Positions 34,947-44,311 are shown, counted from the first letter of the stretch. The stretch: DNA of 64,000 bases from Methylorubrum rhodesianum (GCF_014199985.1 NZ_JACHOS010000004.1:124001-188000); one strand, 5' to 3'. A program made the numbers and translations. Notes: a model not told the origin generated them from the letters alone.

Positions 34947-35308
34947 GCCGGAACGGAGGAGCCTTGGCGGCCGGCATGCGCCGCGCGCTGGGCGGCCGCG
35001 CCTTTGCGTGCCAGGCGCCAGATCCGCTTCCGGACGTTCGGGTCGCGCACGAACGACACGCCCTCCCCTTCCAAGAACGGCGAGGACAGCCGAAGCCGCT
35101 GCATACCCTCGTCCCACCGGGTGAGGAGTTGCCGGATCGTCCCCGGCGGCTGCCCGAGGATCTCGCGCCACTCGGAGACGAAGGTGCGCTCGGGGTAGTC
35201 CGCCTCAAGCCGCATGACGGCCATCTTGGCGCTATCGAGGATGCCCGGGTCGCGCGCGAGCCGACGCGCCACCAGCCGATGGATCATCAGCTTGGCACGG
35301 TCGTTCAC
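34943..35308 (-). CDS. Hypothetical partner of the DUF6036-like gene
   Basis: A 121-residue basic protein (RAKLMIHRLVARRLARDP, then EWREILGQPPGTIRQLLTRW and a C-terminal helix). Its stop overlaps the start of the DUF6036-like gene, the arrangement of a toxin-antitoxin pair with the antitoxin first. I recognise no domain. The GTG at 35308 (after CAGGGAAG) was chosen; the frame is open to 35434 and a longer form starting near VWLQRHPV is possible. Confidence 0.55.
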   Translation of the reverse strand: MNDRAKLMIHRLVARRLARDPGILDSAKMAVMRLEADYPERTFVSEWREILGQPPGTIRQLLTRWDEGMQRLRLSSPFLEGEGVSFVRDPNVRKRIWRLARKGAAAQRAAHAGRQGSSVPA

Positions 35309-35480
35309 GACTTCCCTGTTTACCTCGGGACGCACGGGATGCCTCTGGAGCCACACGCGTTTCGGACCGTGGGCATTATGCCCGACGCCCGGAGACCCGA
35401 CAACGTCGGAGTTGGGGCTCGGTTCGACTTCCACAGAACTTCGGTCCCCGCGGATATGGGGTCTGGCACCGGTCTCTTTG

Positions 35481-35640
35481 ACATCCTCCCCGCCCTGGAG
35501 GGCGGGGATTCCTACCGCGTGTCAGGCCGCGAGGGCCGGACCCGCCTCGGTGGGTTCCTGGGCCGACGCCCGAACGGGCGAAGTCTCTCCGCAGGCTTGC
35601 CGGGCGTACCCCGCCCTTGCGATGTTGACCGACGCCACGT
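35481..35640 (-). ncRNA. Putative reRNA/omegaRNA of TnpB
   Basis: In IS200/IS605 elements the guide RNA spans the 3' part of tnpB and the right-end hairpin, its guide lying outside the element. Here that would cover the last codons of tnpB and the hairpin at 35488-35507, with the guide from bases below about 35470. Extent inferred from known systems. Confidence 0.35.
35488..35507 (-). repeat. Right-end hairpin of the IS element
   Basis: CCCCGCCCT-GG-AGGGCGGGG, nine-base stem, 15 bases beyond the tnpB stop codon. Recognition structure for the transposase and part of the guide RNA scaffold. Confidence 0.75.
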
Positions 35641-36730
35641 CGTCCGCGTTCGCCGCGTACCCGCACGCCACGCACCGGAACACGGCCTGGCTCGGGCGGT
35701 TTTCCGCCGCCACGTGCCCGCATTCCGGGCACGTCCGGCTCGTGTTCGGAGCCGGCACCGGCAGCAGCCAGCCGCCGAGCCATTCCTGCTTGTACCCGAC
35801 CTGCCGGCGGAACTCGCCCCACCCCTGGTCCAGGATCGCCTTGTTCAGCCCCGCCTTCTGACGGACGTTCACGCCCGGCTCCTCGACCGTCCCGGCCGCG
35901 CTCGCCGTCATCGCCCGCACGTCCAGGTCCTCGACGCAGACCACCGCGTGGTTCTTGCTGACGGTCGTCGAGGCCTTGTGCAGGAAGTCGGAGCGGATGC
36001 GGGCGATGCGTGCCTGGACCCGTTGTACCTTCGCCTTCGCCTTCCTCCAGTTCCTACTGAACTTGGTCTTGCGGGCCATCGCCCGCTGCGCCTTCGCGAG
36101 CGCCGCCTCGGCCTTGCGGAACGCGTTCGCCGGTTCGATGACGGTGCCGTCGGACAGCGTGGCGAAACGCGTCACGCCGACGTCGATGCCGACAAGCGTC
36201 GTCGACGGGTGGACCGGCTTCTCGACCTCGCGCTCGGTCTGGACCGAGACGTGCCACTTGCCGGCCTTCAGCGAGACGGTGACCTGCCCGACCGCGCCCT
36301 CGACGGCGCGGGAGGCGCGGTAGCGCATCCAGCCGAGCTTGGGCACGCGGATGCGCCCGTTCGGCTGGTCGAGCTCGACCTTCTGCGGGTGGCGGAAGGC
36401 GTCGTCCTTGCCCTTCCTCTTGAAGCGCGGGAGCTCGGCCCGCCCCTCGAAGAAGTTGCGGTAGGCGTGGTCGAGGTCCTTGAGCGCCTGCTGCAGGACC
36501 TGGCTGTGCACCTCCTTGAGCCAGGCGGTGGCGGGGTCGGCCTTCCAGGCGGTGAGATGCTTGCAGAGGTCGGCATAGGAGAGGTGCTTCCCGCCGGCGG
36601 CGTAACGTTCCTTCTGCAGGGCGAGGGCCTTGTTGAAGACGTAGCGGCGCGCGCCGCAGGAGCGTCTCATGAGCCGTTCCTGCGCGCCGTCGGGCCGGAG
36701 GACGAACCGGTATGCCTGGACGCGAAGCAC
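35522..36730 (-). CDS. tnpB: TnpB RNA-guided nuclease (OrfB family)
   Basis: A 402-residue full-length TnpB. The RuvC-like catalytic residues are visible: Asp in GIDVGV (about 182), Glu in VCVEDLDV (about 263) and Asp in NADDVASVNIAR (about 361). The zinc finger has TCPECG and CVACG (about 331-352), and the N-terminal helix-turn-helix region opens MLRVQAYRFVLRPDGAQ. TnpB uses a guide RNA from the element's right end to cut target DNA and so helps keep the element. No frameshift or lost motif, so it appears functional. Confidence 0.92.
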   Translation of the reverse strand: MLRVQAYRFVLRPDGAQERLMRRSCGARRYVFNKALALQKERYAAGGKHLSYADLCKHLTAWKADPATAWLKEVHSQVLQQALKDLDHAYRNFFEGRAELPRFKRKGKDDAFRHPQKVELDQPNGRIRVPKLGWMRYRASRAVEGAVGQVTVSLKAGKWHVSVQTEREVEKPVHPSTTLVGIDVGVTRFATLSDGTVIEPANAFRKAEAALAKAQRAMARKTKFSRNWRKAKAKVQRVQARIARIRSDFLHKASTTVSKNHAVVCVEDLDVRAMTASAAGTVEEPGVNVRQKAGLNKAILDQGWGEFRRQVGYKQEWLGGWLLPVPAPNTSRTCPECGHVAAENRPSQAVFRCVACGYAANADDVASVNIARAGYARQACGETSPVRASAQEPTEAGPALAA

Positions 36731-36817
36731 GGACCAAGGCTAGAACGGAAGCGGAACGCAGGCAAGGGCCTTGGTACGGATGCCTGGATGGCAGCTGTCG
36801 CCGCCGGCGCTATCCAT

Positions 36818-36837
36818 CCCCGCCCTTAAGGGCGGGG
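36818..36837 (-). repeat. Left-end hairpin of the IS element
   Basis: Perfect 20-base palindrome CCCCGCCC-TTAA-GGGCGGGG, about 90 bases before the tnpB start, matching the right-end stem. Confidence 0.75.
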
Positions 36838-36932
36838 CTTTCCGCGCTTCTACTGTAACGCATCGTCCGCGCGTCCCGAAGTCGTCGGTAGCGGCGCCGT
36901 GAAGGCAAACGCGAAAGACGATGGAGCATTCG

Positions 36933-37217
36933 ATGAAGTACATCCTTGCGACCTTGGTGGCCTCCACCCTCATGACCGGCGGCGCTTGGGCGCACCCGAG
37001 GCTGACCGGCGAGGCCGTTCCCTCGGCGGGCTGGAGCGTCCTGGAAGGCCCGACGGGAGCCGCGCCCGAGGTGACGGGCAGCCTCGGCCGCGTTTGGGAG
37101 GGGCGTGATCTCCAGGGACGGGACCTGAGGAGCAGCACGCGCGGGAACGCCCAGTTCCCCGAGCGTCCCGCCGAGGCTCAGAACCTCGGCGCCACTTCGG
37201 GCGGACCCGCGTTCTGA
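36933..37217 (+). CDS. Small secreted hypothetical protein
   Basis: A 94-residue protein with a signal peptide (MKYILATLVASTLMTGGAWA), then HPRLTGEAVPSAGWSVLEG and a Gly/Arg-rich tail. No known domain. The ATG at 36933 has GGAG six bases upstream; a second ATG four codons earlier lacks a site. It stands just outside the IS left end, at the head of the plus-strand copper genes. Confidence 0.6.
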   Translation: MKYILATLVASTLMTGGAWAHPRLTGEAVPSAGWSVLEGPTGAAPEVTGSLGRVWEGRDLQGRDLRSSTRGNAQFPERPAEAQNLGATSGGPAF

Positions 37218-37352
37218 TCAGCGTCGCGCACGTTGCGCACGCGGCTGTAACCCGCGGGCCCGCATTTGCGAACTTGTCGTCGTCGGGCTTGTCGCGAGCC
37301 CGGCGCGTCCGGGGCTAGGCAAGGCCCCCGATCAGTGGGATCCTGGGAGTGG

Positions 37353-37751
37353 ATGTCGATCCGATCCACCATAGCGCGCCTGCTCACGGCCCTCGCCGTG
37401 CTCGGCCTGGTTGCTGGGGCGCTTGTCGCCCCCGCGCAGGCGCGCGCTTTCGCGGGCGGCGATTACCGGGACATCGTCGCGCAGCAGGACGACGTCGCGT
37501 CGCCGCACGTTGCGCCGATGCCTGCCGACATGCCGTGTTGCGATCCCGCACCCTCGGACCCGGACTGCCGCGACACCAAGGCCTGCCCCTTCGCGGCGGC
37601 CTGCGCCGCGAAGATCGTAGCAGGGATCCTGCCTACCCCACTTGCCGGTGATGCCCTGGTCGCCCCGGTCCTCCTGCCCGTTCGGCAGGACCATACCCGG
37701 CCAAGTTTGGCCGCAGCCCCGCAGGCCCCCCCTCCCAAACCGCGTTCCTGA
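37353..37751 (+). CDS. Secreted Cys-containing hypothetical protein
   Basis: A 132-residue protein with an N-terminal signal (ARLLTALAVLGLVAGALVAPAQARA), then an acidic region with ADMPCCDPAPSDPDCRDTKA and CPFAAACAAK, six cysteines that could bind metal or form disulfides, and a proline-rich tail. Unknown family, located before the fixH-like/cusBA operon. It resembles in layout the His/Cys-rich protein at 29516. Confidence 0.6.
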   Translation: MSIRSTIARLLTALAVLGLVAGALVAPAQARAFAGGDYRDIVAQQDDVASPHVAPMPADMPCCDPAPSDPDCRDTKACPFAAACAAKIVAGILPTPLAGDALVAPVLLPVRQDHTRPSLAAAPQAPPPKPRS

Positions 37752-37875
37752 GCCCGCCCGAGAGCGGTGCCGCCCCGTGCACGCGCGTGCACGGCAGCCT
37801 TCGCGCATCGCCGCCTCGCGGCGGTCCGAACGGTCGAGGCCCCGCGTCCAGACGCTCCGGAACAGGAACATCCCC

Positions 37876-38541
37876 GTGTCCATCGAACATCCCGCATCCC
37901 CGCCGCGTCCCGCCCCTGGGACCCCGGCGCATCCGGCGTGCCCCGAGCCGCGCGGCGCGCTTCCCCATCCCCCCGGCTCCGCGAATGGCGCCATGACGGG
38001 ACGGGAAGGATTTTCCGCCGCTGACCAGGAGGGGCGCCGGCCGGCCGGAATGGGCGCATGGCTCCTGCTCGGGTTCGTCCTCATCGTAGGAGCCGTGGCG
38101 GGAGCCGGCGCCGGCTACGGGCTCGCGCGCGGCGCATGGGATATTCCCAACGCGGTCGCGACGCGGCTTCCCGCACCGGTCGCGGCGTGGCTGCCCCAGG
38201 CCGCGCGACCCATGCCCCCGGAGCTCAAGGGTTATGCCTTCGAGCTCCTGGATCCCGAGGCCAAGGCGGGCGAGGCGACCCTCAGGGTCCGCCTGCTCGA
38301 CGCACGCGTCGGCAAGCCCGTGGCCGACGCGCTCGTCTACGCGCGCCGCCTCGACATGGCGCCCGACGGGATGCCGACGATGACCGGCAAGCTGGAGCCC
38401 GAGGCAAGCCCAGGACCGGGCATCCACGCCTTCAGGGCCGGCCTGACGATGGAGGGCCGCTGGCGCCTCTCGCTGGCCGCGAAGGTGCCGGGCGAGACCG
38501 GCACCGTCCACGACCAACTCGTGCTCAGGGCGGTCGAGTGA
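37876..38541 (+). CDS. FixH/YtkA-like membrane protein of the Cus operon
   Basis: A protein of about 221 residues with one membrane helix (GAWLLLGFVLIVGAVAGAGA) and a periplasmic beta-sandwich of the FixH/YtkA type (YAFELLDPEAKAGEATLRVR, DMAPDGMPTM, FRAGLTMEGRWRLSLAAKV). Such domains are common next to CusBA-type pumps and probably assist copper handling in the periplasm. Its stop overlaps the cusB start (TGATG). The GTG at 37876 follows AGGAAC; an ATG at 37993 is the alternative. Confidence 0.68.
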   Translation: MSIEHPASPPRPAPGTPAHPACPEPRGALPHPPGSANGAMTGREGFSAADQEGRRPAGMGAWLLLGFVLIVGAVAGAGAGYGLARGAWDIPNAVATRLPAPVAAWLPQAARPMPPELKGYAFELLDPEAKAGEATLRVRLLDARVGKPVADALVYARRLDMAPDGMPTMTGKLEPEASPGPGIHAFRAGLTMEGRWRLSLAAKVPGETGTVHDQLVLRAVE

Positions 38542-40067
38542 TGGACCAGACGACACCGATCCACCTGGCGCGGCACCATGAGCGCGCCCCCCGGGGCGGC
38601 CATGCGAGGGCGTGGGTCGCGGGCCTCGTCCTCCTGCCCCTCGCCGTCGCGGGCGGGGCCCTTGCCGGGCTGAGGGCCGGCGCGGCGGGATGGCCCCTGC
38701 CGGCATGGTTGCCGCCGTCGGTCTCCGGCCCGCTCGTCGGTCGCGGCGCGAAGCCGGCCGCGGCCGCGGATGCGCCCGTCCTCTACTACCGTGATCCCGA
38801 CGGAAAGGCGGCCTACGCGCTCGCCCCGGCGCGGACGCCCGACGGACGCGACTACCTTCCCGTGCGTGTCGGCGGGGATGTCGACTTCGAGCCCCGGCCC
38901 GCCGCGAAGGAGGCCACGGCGAACGCCACCTACGCCGCGCCCCCGGCCGGGGGCCGGAAAATCCTCTACTACCGCAACCCGATGGGCCTGCCCGACACCT
39001 CGCCGGTGCCGAGGAAGGACTCGATGGGGATGGACTACGTCCCCGTCTACGAGGGCGAGGCCGAGGAGGGCAACACCCTCAAGATCTCGCCCGGCAAGGT
39101 TCAGCGCACCGGCGTCCGCTCCGAGAGGGCCGAACGTCGCGTCGTCAGCCGCGCCGTGCGGGTGCCCGGCACCGTCACCCTCGACGAGCGGCGCGTCACC
39201 GTCGTGGCGACACGGTCGGACGCCTACGTCGACCACGTCGAGAACGTCACGACCGGGGACCGCGTGCGCAAGGGCCAGCCCCTGGTCCACGTCTACTCGC
39301 CCGAGATCAACGCGGCCGCCGCCCAGCTCATCGCCAATCCCGGCTTCGACGGGGCCCGGCGGCGGCTGCAGAACCTGAACGTCTCGGAGGAGGTGATCAA
39401 CGAGATGGAGCGGACCCGGAAGGTGCCGATGGCCATCACCTGGTCCGCGCCTCGGGACGGCCTCGTCCTGCAGCGCACCGCCGTCGAGGGCATGAAGGCC
39501 GCGGCCGGCGACACCCTGTTCCGGATCGGCGACATCTCGACGATCTGGGTGCTGGCCGAGGTGCCCGAATACGACCTCGGCAGCGTCAAGGTCGGCCAGC
39601 CGGTCGGCGTGCGCATGCGCTCGCTCCCCGGGCGCGACTTCGTCGGCAAGGTCGGTCTGATCTACCCGCAGGTGAACACGCAAACGCGCACCACCCGCGT
39701 GCGCATCGAGCTGCCGAACCCCGACGGGGTGCTCCTGCCCGACATGTACGCCGACGTCGAGATCGGGACCGGCGCGACGAAGCCCGTCGTCGCGGTCCCG
39801 AACGATGCCGTCATCGACACGGGCGCGCGCCAGGTCGTGCTCGTCGACAAGGGCGAGGGCCGCTTCGAGCCGCGCGAGGTCAAGATCGGCGCCCGCGGCG
39901 AGGGCTACACCGAGATCCGCGAGGGCGTGCAGGCCGGCGAGCATGTCGTGACCGCGGCCAACTTCCTGATCGACGCCGAGAGCAACCTGAAGGCGGCGCT
40001 GCAGAGCATGGCGGCGCCCAAGTCCCCCGCCGAGCCCCGGGCGCAGGCCGAGGAGAACCCGGAATGA
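38541..40067 (+). CDS. cusB: Copper/silver efflux periplasmic adaptor CusB
   Basis: A 508-residue membrane fusion protein: one N-terminal helix, two heavy-metal-binding motifs (LYYRDPDGKAAYALAPARTP and LYYRNPMGLPDTSPVPRKDS followed by MGMDYVPVYEG), then the barrel-sandwich, coiled-coil and beta-barrel domains (PLVHVYSPEINAAAAQLI; FRIGDISTIWVLAEVPEYDL). It links CusA to CusC and passes Cu(I)/Ag(I) to the pump. Coupled to the FixH-like gene before it and to cusA after it (ATGA). Confidence 0.92.
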   Translation: MDQTTPIHLARHHERAPRGGHARAWVAGLVLLPLAVAGGALAGLRAGAAGWPLPAWLPPSVSGPLVGRGAKPAAAADAPVLYYRDPDGKAAYALAPARTPDGRDYLPVRVGGDVDFEPRPAAKEATANATYAAPPAGGRKILYYRNPMGLPDTSPVPRKDSMGMDYVPVYEGEAEEGNTLKISPGKVQRTGVRSERAERRVVSRAVRVPGTVTLDERRVTVVATRSDAYVDHVENVTTGDRVRKGQPLVHVYSPEINAAAAQLIANPGFDGARRRLQNLNVSEEVINEMERTRKVPMAITWSAPRDGLVLQRTAVEGMKAAAGDTLFRIGDISTIWVLAEVPEYDLGSVKVGQPVGVRMRSLPGRDFVGKVGLIYPQVNTQTRTTRVRIELPNPDGVLLPDMYADVEIGTGATKPVVAVPNDAVIDTGARQVVLVDKGEGRFEPREVKIGARGEGYTEIREGVQAGEHVVTAANFLIDAESNLKAALQSMAAPKSPAEPRAQAEENPE

Positions 40068-43000
40068 TCGCGCGCCTCATCGGCTGGTCGGCCCGCAACC
40101 TCGTCCTGGTGCTGATCGGGACCGTCTTCGCGGTGGCGGCCGGTCTCTATAGCGTGCGCACCCTGCCGCTCGACGCCATCCCGGACCTCTCGGACGTGCA
40201 GACCATCGTCTACACCGAGTACCCGGGGCAAGCGCCCCAGGTCGTCGAGGACCAGGTCACCTACCCGCTGACCACCGCCATGCTCACGGTGCCGCGGTCG
40301 AAGGTGGTGCGCGGCTTCTCGTTCTTCGGGGTCTCGTTCGTCTACGTGATCTTCGAGGACGGCACCGATCCGTACTGGGCACGCTCGCGCGTGCTGGAAT
40401 ACCTGAGCGCGGCCGGCAAGCGGCTGCCGGCCGGGGTGACGCCGACGCTCGGGCCCGACGCGACGGGGGTGGGCTGGGTCTACCAGTACGCCATCGTGGC
40501 CAAGCAGCAGACGCTCGCCGAGCTGCGCTCGCTGCAGGACTGGGTCGTCCGCTTCGGCGCCTCGCGCGCCGAGGGGGTGGCCGAGGTCGCGGGCGTCGGC
40601 GGCTTCGTGAAGCAGTACAACGTCGTCGTCGACCCGAACCGGCTGCGCGCCCAGGGTATCAGCCTCAGCAGGCTCCGAGACGCCATCCGGTCGAGCAACG
40701 CCGACGTCGGCGGCCGCACGGTCGAACTCTCCGAGTTCGAGTTCATGGTGCGTGGGCGCGGCTACCTCAGAAGCGTCTCCGACATCGAGAACATCGTCCT
40801 GAAGACGGAGGCCGGCACCCCGCTGCGGGTGCGGGACATCGCCCGGGTCGAGCTCGGGCCGGACGAGCGGCGCGGCATCACCGAGATGAACGGCGAGGGC
40901 GAGGTGGCCGGCGGCATCATCCTGCAGCGCTTCGGCGCCAACGCCCTCACCGTTATCGAGGGCGCCAAGGCGAAGCTCGCGGAGGTCGCGAAAAGCCTGC
41001 CGGCGGGCACCGAGATCCTGGCGGTCTACGACCGCTCGCAGCTGATCGAGGCGGCCATCGACACCCTGAAGCACACGCTCGTCGAGGAGAGCGTCATCGT
41101 GGCGCTCGTCTGCATCGTGTTCTTGGCTCACCTGCGCAGCGCGCTGGTGGCCATCCTGATGCTGCCGGTCGGCATCCTGATGGCGTTGGGCGCCATGCAT
41201 CTCCTCGGGATCGGCGCCAACATCATGAGCCTGGGCGGCATCGCCATCGCGGTCGGGGCCATGATCGACGCCGCCATCGTCATGATCGAGAACGCCCACA
41301 AGCACCTGGAGCGGGCGCCGCCGGGCAGGCCCCGGGTCGAGATCCTGGTCGAAGCGGCGGCAGAGGTCGGCCCGTCGCTGTTCTTCTCCCTCCTCGTGAT
41401 CACGGTGAGCTTCCTGCCGATCTTCACCCTGGAGAGCCAGGAGGGGCGGCTGTTCGGGCCGCTCGCCTTCACCAAGACCTTCGCTATGGCCGCCGCGGCG
41501 CTCCTGTCGGTCACCCTGGTGCCGGCCCTGATGGTGCTGTTCGTGCGCGGGCGCATCATCCCCGAGCACCGCAACCCGCTGAACCGGCTGCTGATCTGGG
41601 TCTACCGCCCGGTCATCAAGGTCGTGCTGAGGGCCAAGGTGCTGACCATCCTGCTGGCGGTGGCGGCGCTCGGCCTGACCCTCTGGCCGGCCCGCCAGCT
41701 CGGCTCCGAGTTCATGCCGGACCTGAACGAGGGCACCCTGATGTACATGCCCACGACCTTGCCGGGCATCTCGGTGACCCAGGCCGGGGAGCTGCTGGCG
41801 ACCCAGGACCGCATCATCAAGTCCTTCCCGGAGGTGGCTTCGGTCTACGGCAAGGCGGGGCGTGCCTCGACGGCGACGGACCCGGCCCCCACCGAGATGT
41901 TCGAGACGATCATCACCCTCAAACCGAAGGCGGAGTGGCGTCCCGGCGTGACGCTGGCGAGCCTCAAGGCCGAGATGGACAGGGCCCTGCAGTTCCCCGG
42001 CGTGTCGAATGCCTGGACGCAGCCGATCCGAGCCCGCATCGACATGCTCTCGACCGGCATCCGCACGCCGGTCGGCATCAAGGTCTACGGCACCGAGCTG
42101 GCCGAGATGGAGAAGGTCGCCCGACAGATCGAGGCGGTCGTGCGCAACGTGCCGGGCACGTCGAGCGCCTACGCCGAGCGGGTCATCGGCGGCTACTTCC
42201 TCGACATCACCCCGGACCGCGAGGCGCTCGGGCGCTACGGCCTGACGGTCGGGGACGTGCAGGACGTCATCGCGACGGCGCTGGGGGGCGAGAGCGTCAC
42301 GAACACGGTCGAGGGCCGCGAGCGCTACACCGTCAACGTGCGGTACCCCCGCGACTTCCGTTCGGATCCGCAAGCCATCGCCACCGAGGTGCAGGTGCCG
42401 TTGCCGGCCGGCGGCACGGTGCCGCTCGGCGAGGTGGCCAAGGTGCAGCTGACCCGGGGGCCGACCTCGATCCGCACCGAGAACGGGCAGCTCGCGGTCT
42501 ACATCTTCGTCGACATAACCGGGCGCGACCTCGGCGGCTACGTCGCCGAGGCCCGGGACGCGGTCGACAAGGAGGTCCAGCTCGCGCCGGGCACGAGCGT
42601 CCAGTGGAGCGGCCAGTTCGAGTACCTGGAGCGGGCGGAGGCGCGGCTGAAGATCGTGGTGCCCGTGACGCTGCTCGTCATCTTCCTGCTCCTCTACCTG
42701 AACTTCCGGCGCCTGACCGAGACGCTGATCGTCATGCTGTCCCTGCCCTTCGCCCTCGTGGGCGGCGTCTGGCTGATGTGGTGGATGGGCTTCAACATGT
42801 CGGTGGCGGTGGCGGTGGGGTTCATCGCGCTCGCCGGCGTCGCCGCGGAGACCGGCGTGATCATGCTGGTCTACCTCGACCATGCCTGGGACGAGCGTCG
42901 GGCCGCGGCCCTCGCCGCCGGGCGGGAGACCACGCGCGCGGACCTGTACCAAGCCATCATGGTGGGGGCGGTCGAGCGGGTGCGGCCGAAGATGATGACG

Positions 43001-43228
43001 GTCGTCGCCATCATGGCGGGCCTGCTGCCCATCCTGTGGAGCACCGGCGCGGGGTCGGAGATCATGCAGCGCATCGCGGTGCCGATGATCGGCGGCATGG
43101 TCTCCTCGACCGTGCTGACCCTCGTCGTGATCCCGGCCATCTACGGGCTGGTGAAGGAACGGAGGCCGACGCTTCGGCAGGAGCGGCGGGCCGCCGTGCA
43201 CGCGGGCCTCCCCCGGGCCGCCGAGTGA
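40064..43228 (+). CDS. cusA: Copper/silver RND efflux pump CusA
   Basis: A 1054-residue heavy-metal RND transporter with twelve membrane helices. Typical HME-RND features: TEYPGQAPQVVEDQVTYPL near residue 46, TM4 IAIAVGAMIDAAIVMIENAH with the proton-relay Asp and Glu, and the periplasmic Met-containing channel. It exports Cu(I)/Ag(I) from periplasm and cytoplasm using the proton gradient, with CusB and the CusC-like protein at 27403. No lesion seen. The start overlaps the cusB stop. Confidence 0.94.
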   Translation: MIARLIGWSARNLVLVLIGTVFAVAAGLYSVRTLPLDAIPDLSDVQTIVYTEYPGQAPQVVEDQVTYPLTTAMLTVPRSKVVRGFSFFGVSFVYVIFEDGTDPYWARSRVLEYLSAAGKRLPAGVTPTLGPDATGVGWVYQYAIVAKQQTLAELRSLQDWVVRFGASRAEGVAEVAGVGGFVKQYNVVVDPNRLRAQGISLSRLRDAIRSSNADVGGRTVELSEFEFMVRGRGYLRSVSDIENIVLKTEAGTPLRVRDIARVELGPDERRGITEMNGEGEVAGGIILQRFGANALTVIEGAKAKLAEVAKSLPAGTEILAVYDRSQLIEAAIDTLKHTLVEESVIVALVCIVFLAHLRSALVAILMLPVGILMALGAMHLLGIGANIMSLGGIAIAVGAMIDAAIVMIENAHKHLERAPPGRPRVEILVEAAAEVGPSLFFSLLVITVSFLPIFTLESQEGRLFGPLAFTKTFAMAAAALLSVTLVPALMVLFVRGRIIPEHRNPLNRLLIWVYRPVIKVVLRAKVLTILLAVAALGLTLWPARQLGSEFMPDLNEGTLMYMPTTLPGISVTQAGELLATQDRIIKSFPEVASVYGKAGRASTATDPAPTEMFETIITLKPKAEWRPGVTLASLKAEMDRALQFPGVSNAWTQPIRARIDMLSTGIRTPVGIKVYGTELAEMEKVARQIEAVVRNVPGTSSAYAERVIGGYFLDITPDREALGRYGLTVGDVQDVIATALGGESVTNTVEGRERYTVNVRYPRDFRSDPQAIATEVQVPLPAGGTVPLGEVAKVQLTRGPTSIRTENGQLAVYIFVDITGRDLGGYVAEARDAVDKEVQLAPGTSVQWSGQFEYLERAEARLKIVVPVTLLVIFLLLYLNFRRLTETLIVMLSLPFALVGGVWLMWWMGFNMSVAVAVGFIALAGVAAETGVIMLVYLDHAWDERRAAALAAGRETTRADLYQAIMVGAVERVRPKMMTVVAIMAGLLPILWSTGAGSEIMQRIAVPMIGGMVSSTVLTLVVIPAIYGLVKERRPTLRQERRAAVHAGLPRAAE

Positions 43229-43278
43229 GCGTGGCTGGACGGGCCGTCCCGGCGGCCGTGAGCAGACAGGAGTTGGTT

Positions 43279-43749
43279 ATGAGCGAACTTTTCCGGCCGT
43301 CCCGACGCATGGTGGTCCTCGGCCTGGCGGCCGCCGGCGTACAGGCGGCGCGGGCGGAGGATCTGCCGGAAGTCGTCGCCACGAAGGACCCGAGCTGCGG
43401 TTGCTGCGAGGCCTGGGTCAAGCACCTGCGCGCCGAGGGTTTTCGCGTCCAGGTCGTGAACGCCCCCGTGAACCCGGTCAAGGCGAGGCTCGGGGTGCCG
43501 CGGGAGCTGGCCTCGTGCCACACGGCCCAGGTCGGCGGCTACGTGATCGAGGGGCACGTGCCCGCATCGGCCATCAAGCGGCTGCTGGTGGAGAAGCCTG
43601 CCGGCACCGGCCTCGCGGTGCCCGGCATGCCGGTCGGTTCGCCCGGCATGGAGGTCGACGGGGTGGAGCCCGCCACCTACGAGGTGGTGCTGTTCGGCCC
43701 GGGCGTGCGCACCACCTTCGCGCGATTTCGCGGCGGGCAGGCCGTCTAG
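43279..43749 (+). CDS. DUF411 secreted metal-binding protein
   Basis: A 156-residue exported protein with a Tat-like signal (SRRMVVLGLAAAGVQAARA), then the DUF411 core: DPSCGCCEAWVKHLRAEGF and ASCHTAQVGGYVIEGHVPA. DUF411 proteins accompany copper, silver and mercury resistance genes; the CGCC and Cys-His residues probably bind Cu(I). It has a good ribosome binding site (GGAG) and follows cusA by 50 bases, so it is likely part of the same operon. Confidence 0.85.
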   Translation: MSELFRPSRRMVVLGLAAAGVQAARAEDLPEVVATKDPSCGCCEAWVKHLRAEGFRVQVVNAPVNPVKARLGVPRELASCHTAQVGGYVIEGHVPASAIKRLLVEKPAGTGLAVPGMPVGSPGMEVDGVEPATYEVVLFGPGVRTTFARFRGGQAV

Positions 43750-44311
43750 CCGGGCATGGCGGCACGCCCGCCCTGGCAAGCAGGGGGCTTCTTGACCGAG
43801 GTCGACCGGACCGCCGCGGCATTGACCTTCGAGCGCGACGACGAGGACGAACTCTTGGCTTGCGGCGTCGGCCCGCGCATCGCCGTCGCCATCGTCAACA
43901 CGAGCAAGACATCGGCCGGCTTGGGCCGCCTCGACAACGTCCGCCACGGGACGGGGGAGCCGAGGCGGCTCTTGCCGAGGGCCTCGGGGGCGGCGCCACC
44001 GTCGGTCTCGTCGAGCTGAGGATTGCGTGCGGTGACGATCGCCATCCTGAGGCCTCGCCGCAGGTCAACCGGGGGCGCCGCGGCGGCACTGGCGGGGTGC
44101 CGGCCTTCCCAACGCAGGGCCCACCCACCGCGCTGTGGCTGGATGCAGGGAGCCCACAACGTCGCGGTCGTCGCGAGCCCTGCCGACATCTGGTTCGAAC
44201 CCGGGGCACCCGAATCGGGCGACGCGCCGAGACAGCGGCCTTGGGACTGGGCGGTCGAAGCGCCGGCCGCCCTCGCGTGGGGAGCTCGGGCAAAACGGCA
44301 GGGTGGTGCCG
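43750..44311. other. Stretch without a recognisable gene
   Basis: About 560 bases with several overlapping open frames, for example 43756-44019 plus, none with a domain I recognise. May contain decayed gene fragments. Confidence 0.35.

Larger units (their letters stand above)
35465..36850 (-). mobile_element. IS200/IS605-family element with tnpB only (IS1341-like)
   Basis: A single tnpB gene between two imperfectly matching end hairpins: 36818-36837 (left end, CCCCGCCC-TTAA-GGGCGGGG) and 35488-35507 (right end, CCCCGCCCT-GG-AGGGCGGGG). No tnpA is present, so it would need a transposase in trans. The sequence TTTGAC next to the right end could be a target motif. The exact ends are inferred. 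Confidence 0.8.

Noticed and set aside
39905-43201. A 1098-codon minus-strand frame over cusA
   Set aside because: Antisense shadow of CusA; it is rich in Asp/His/Arg with no domain.
43750-44311. Transposase remnant after the DUF411 gene
   Set aside because: No transposase motif or terminal repeat could be identified; left as unassigned sequence.
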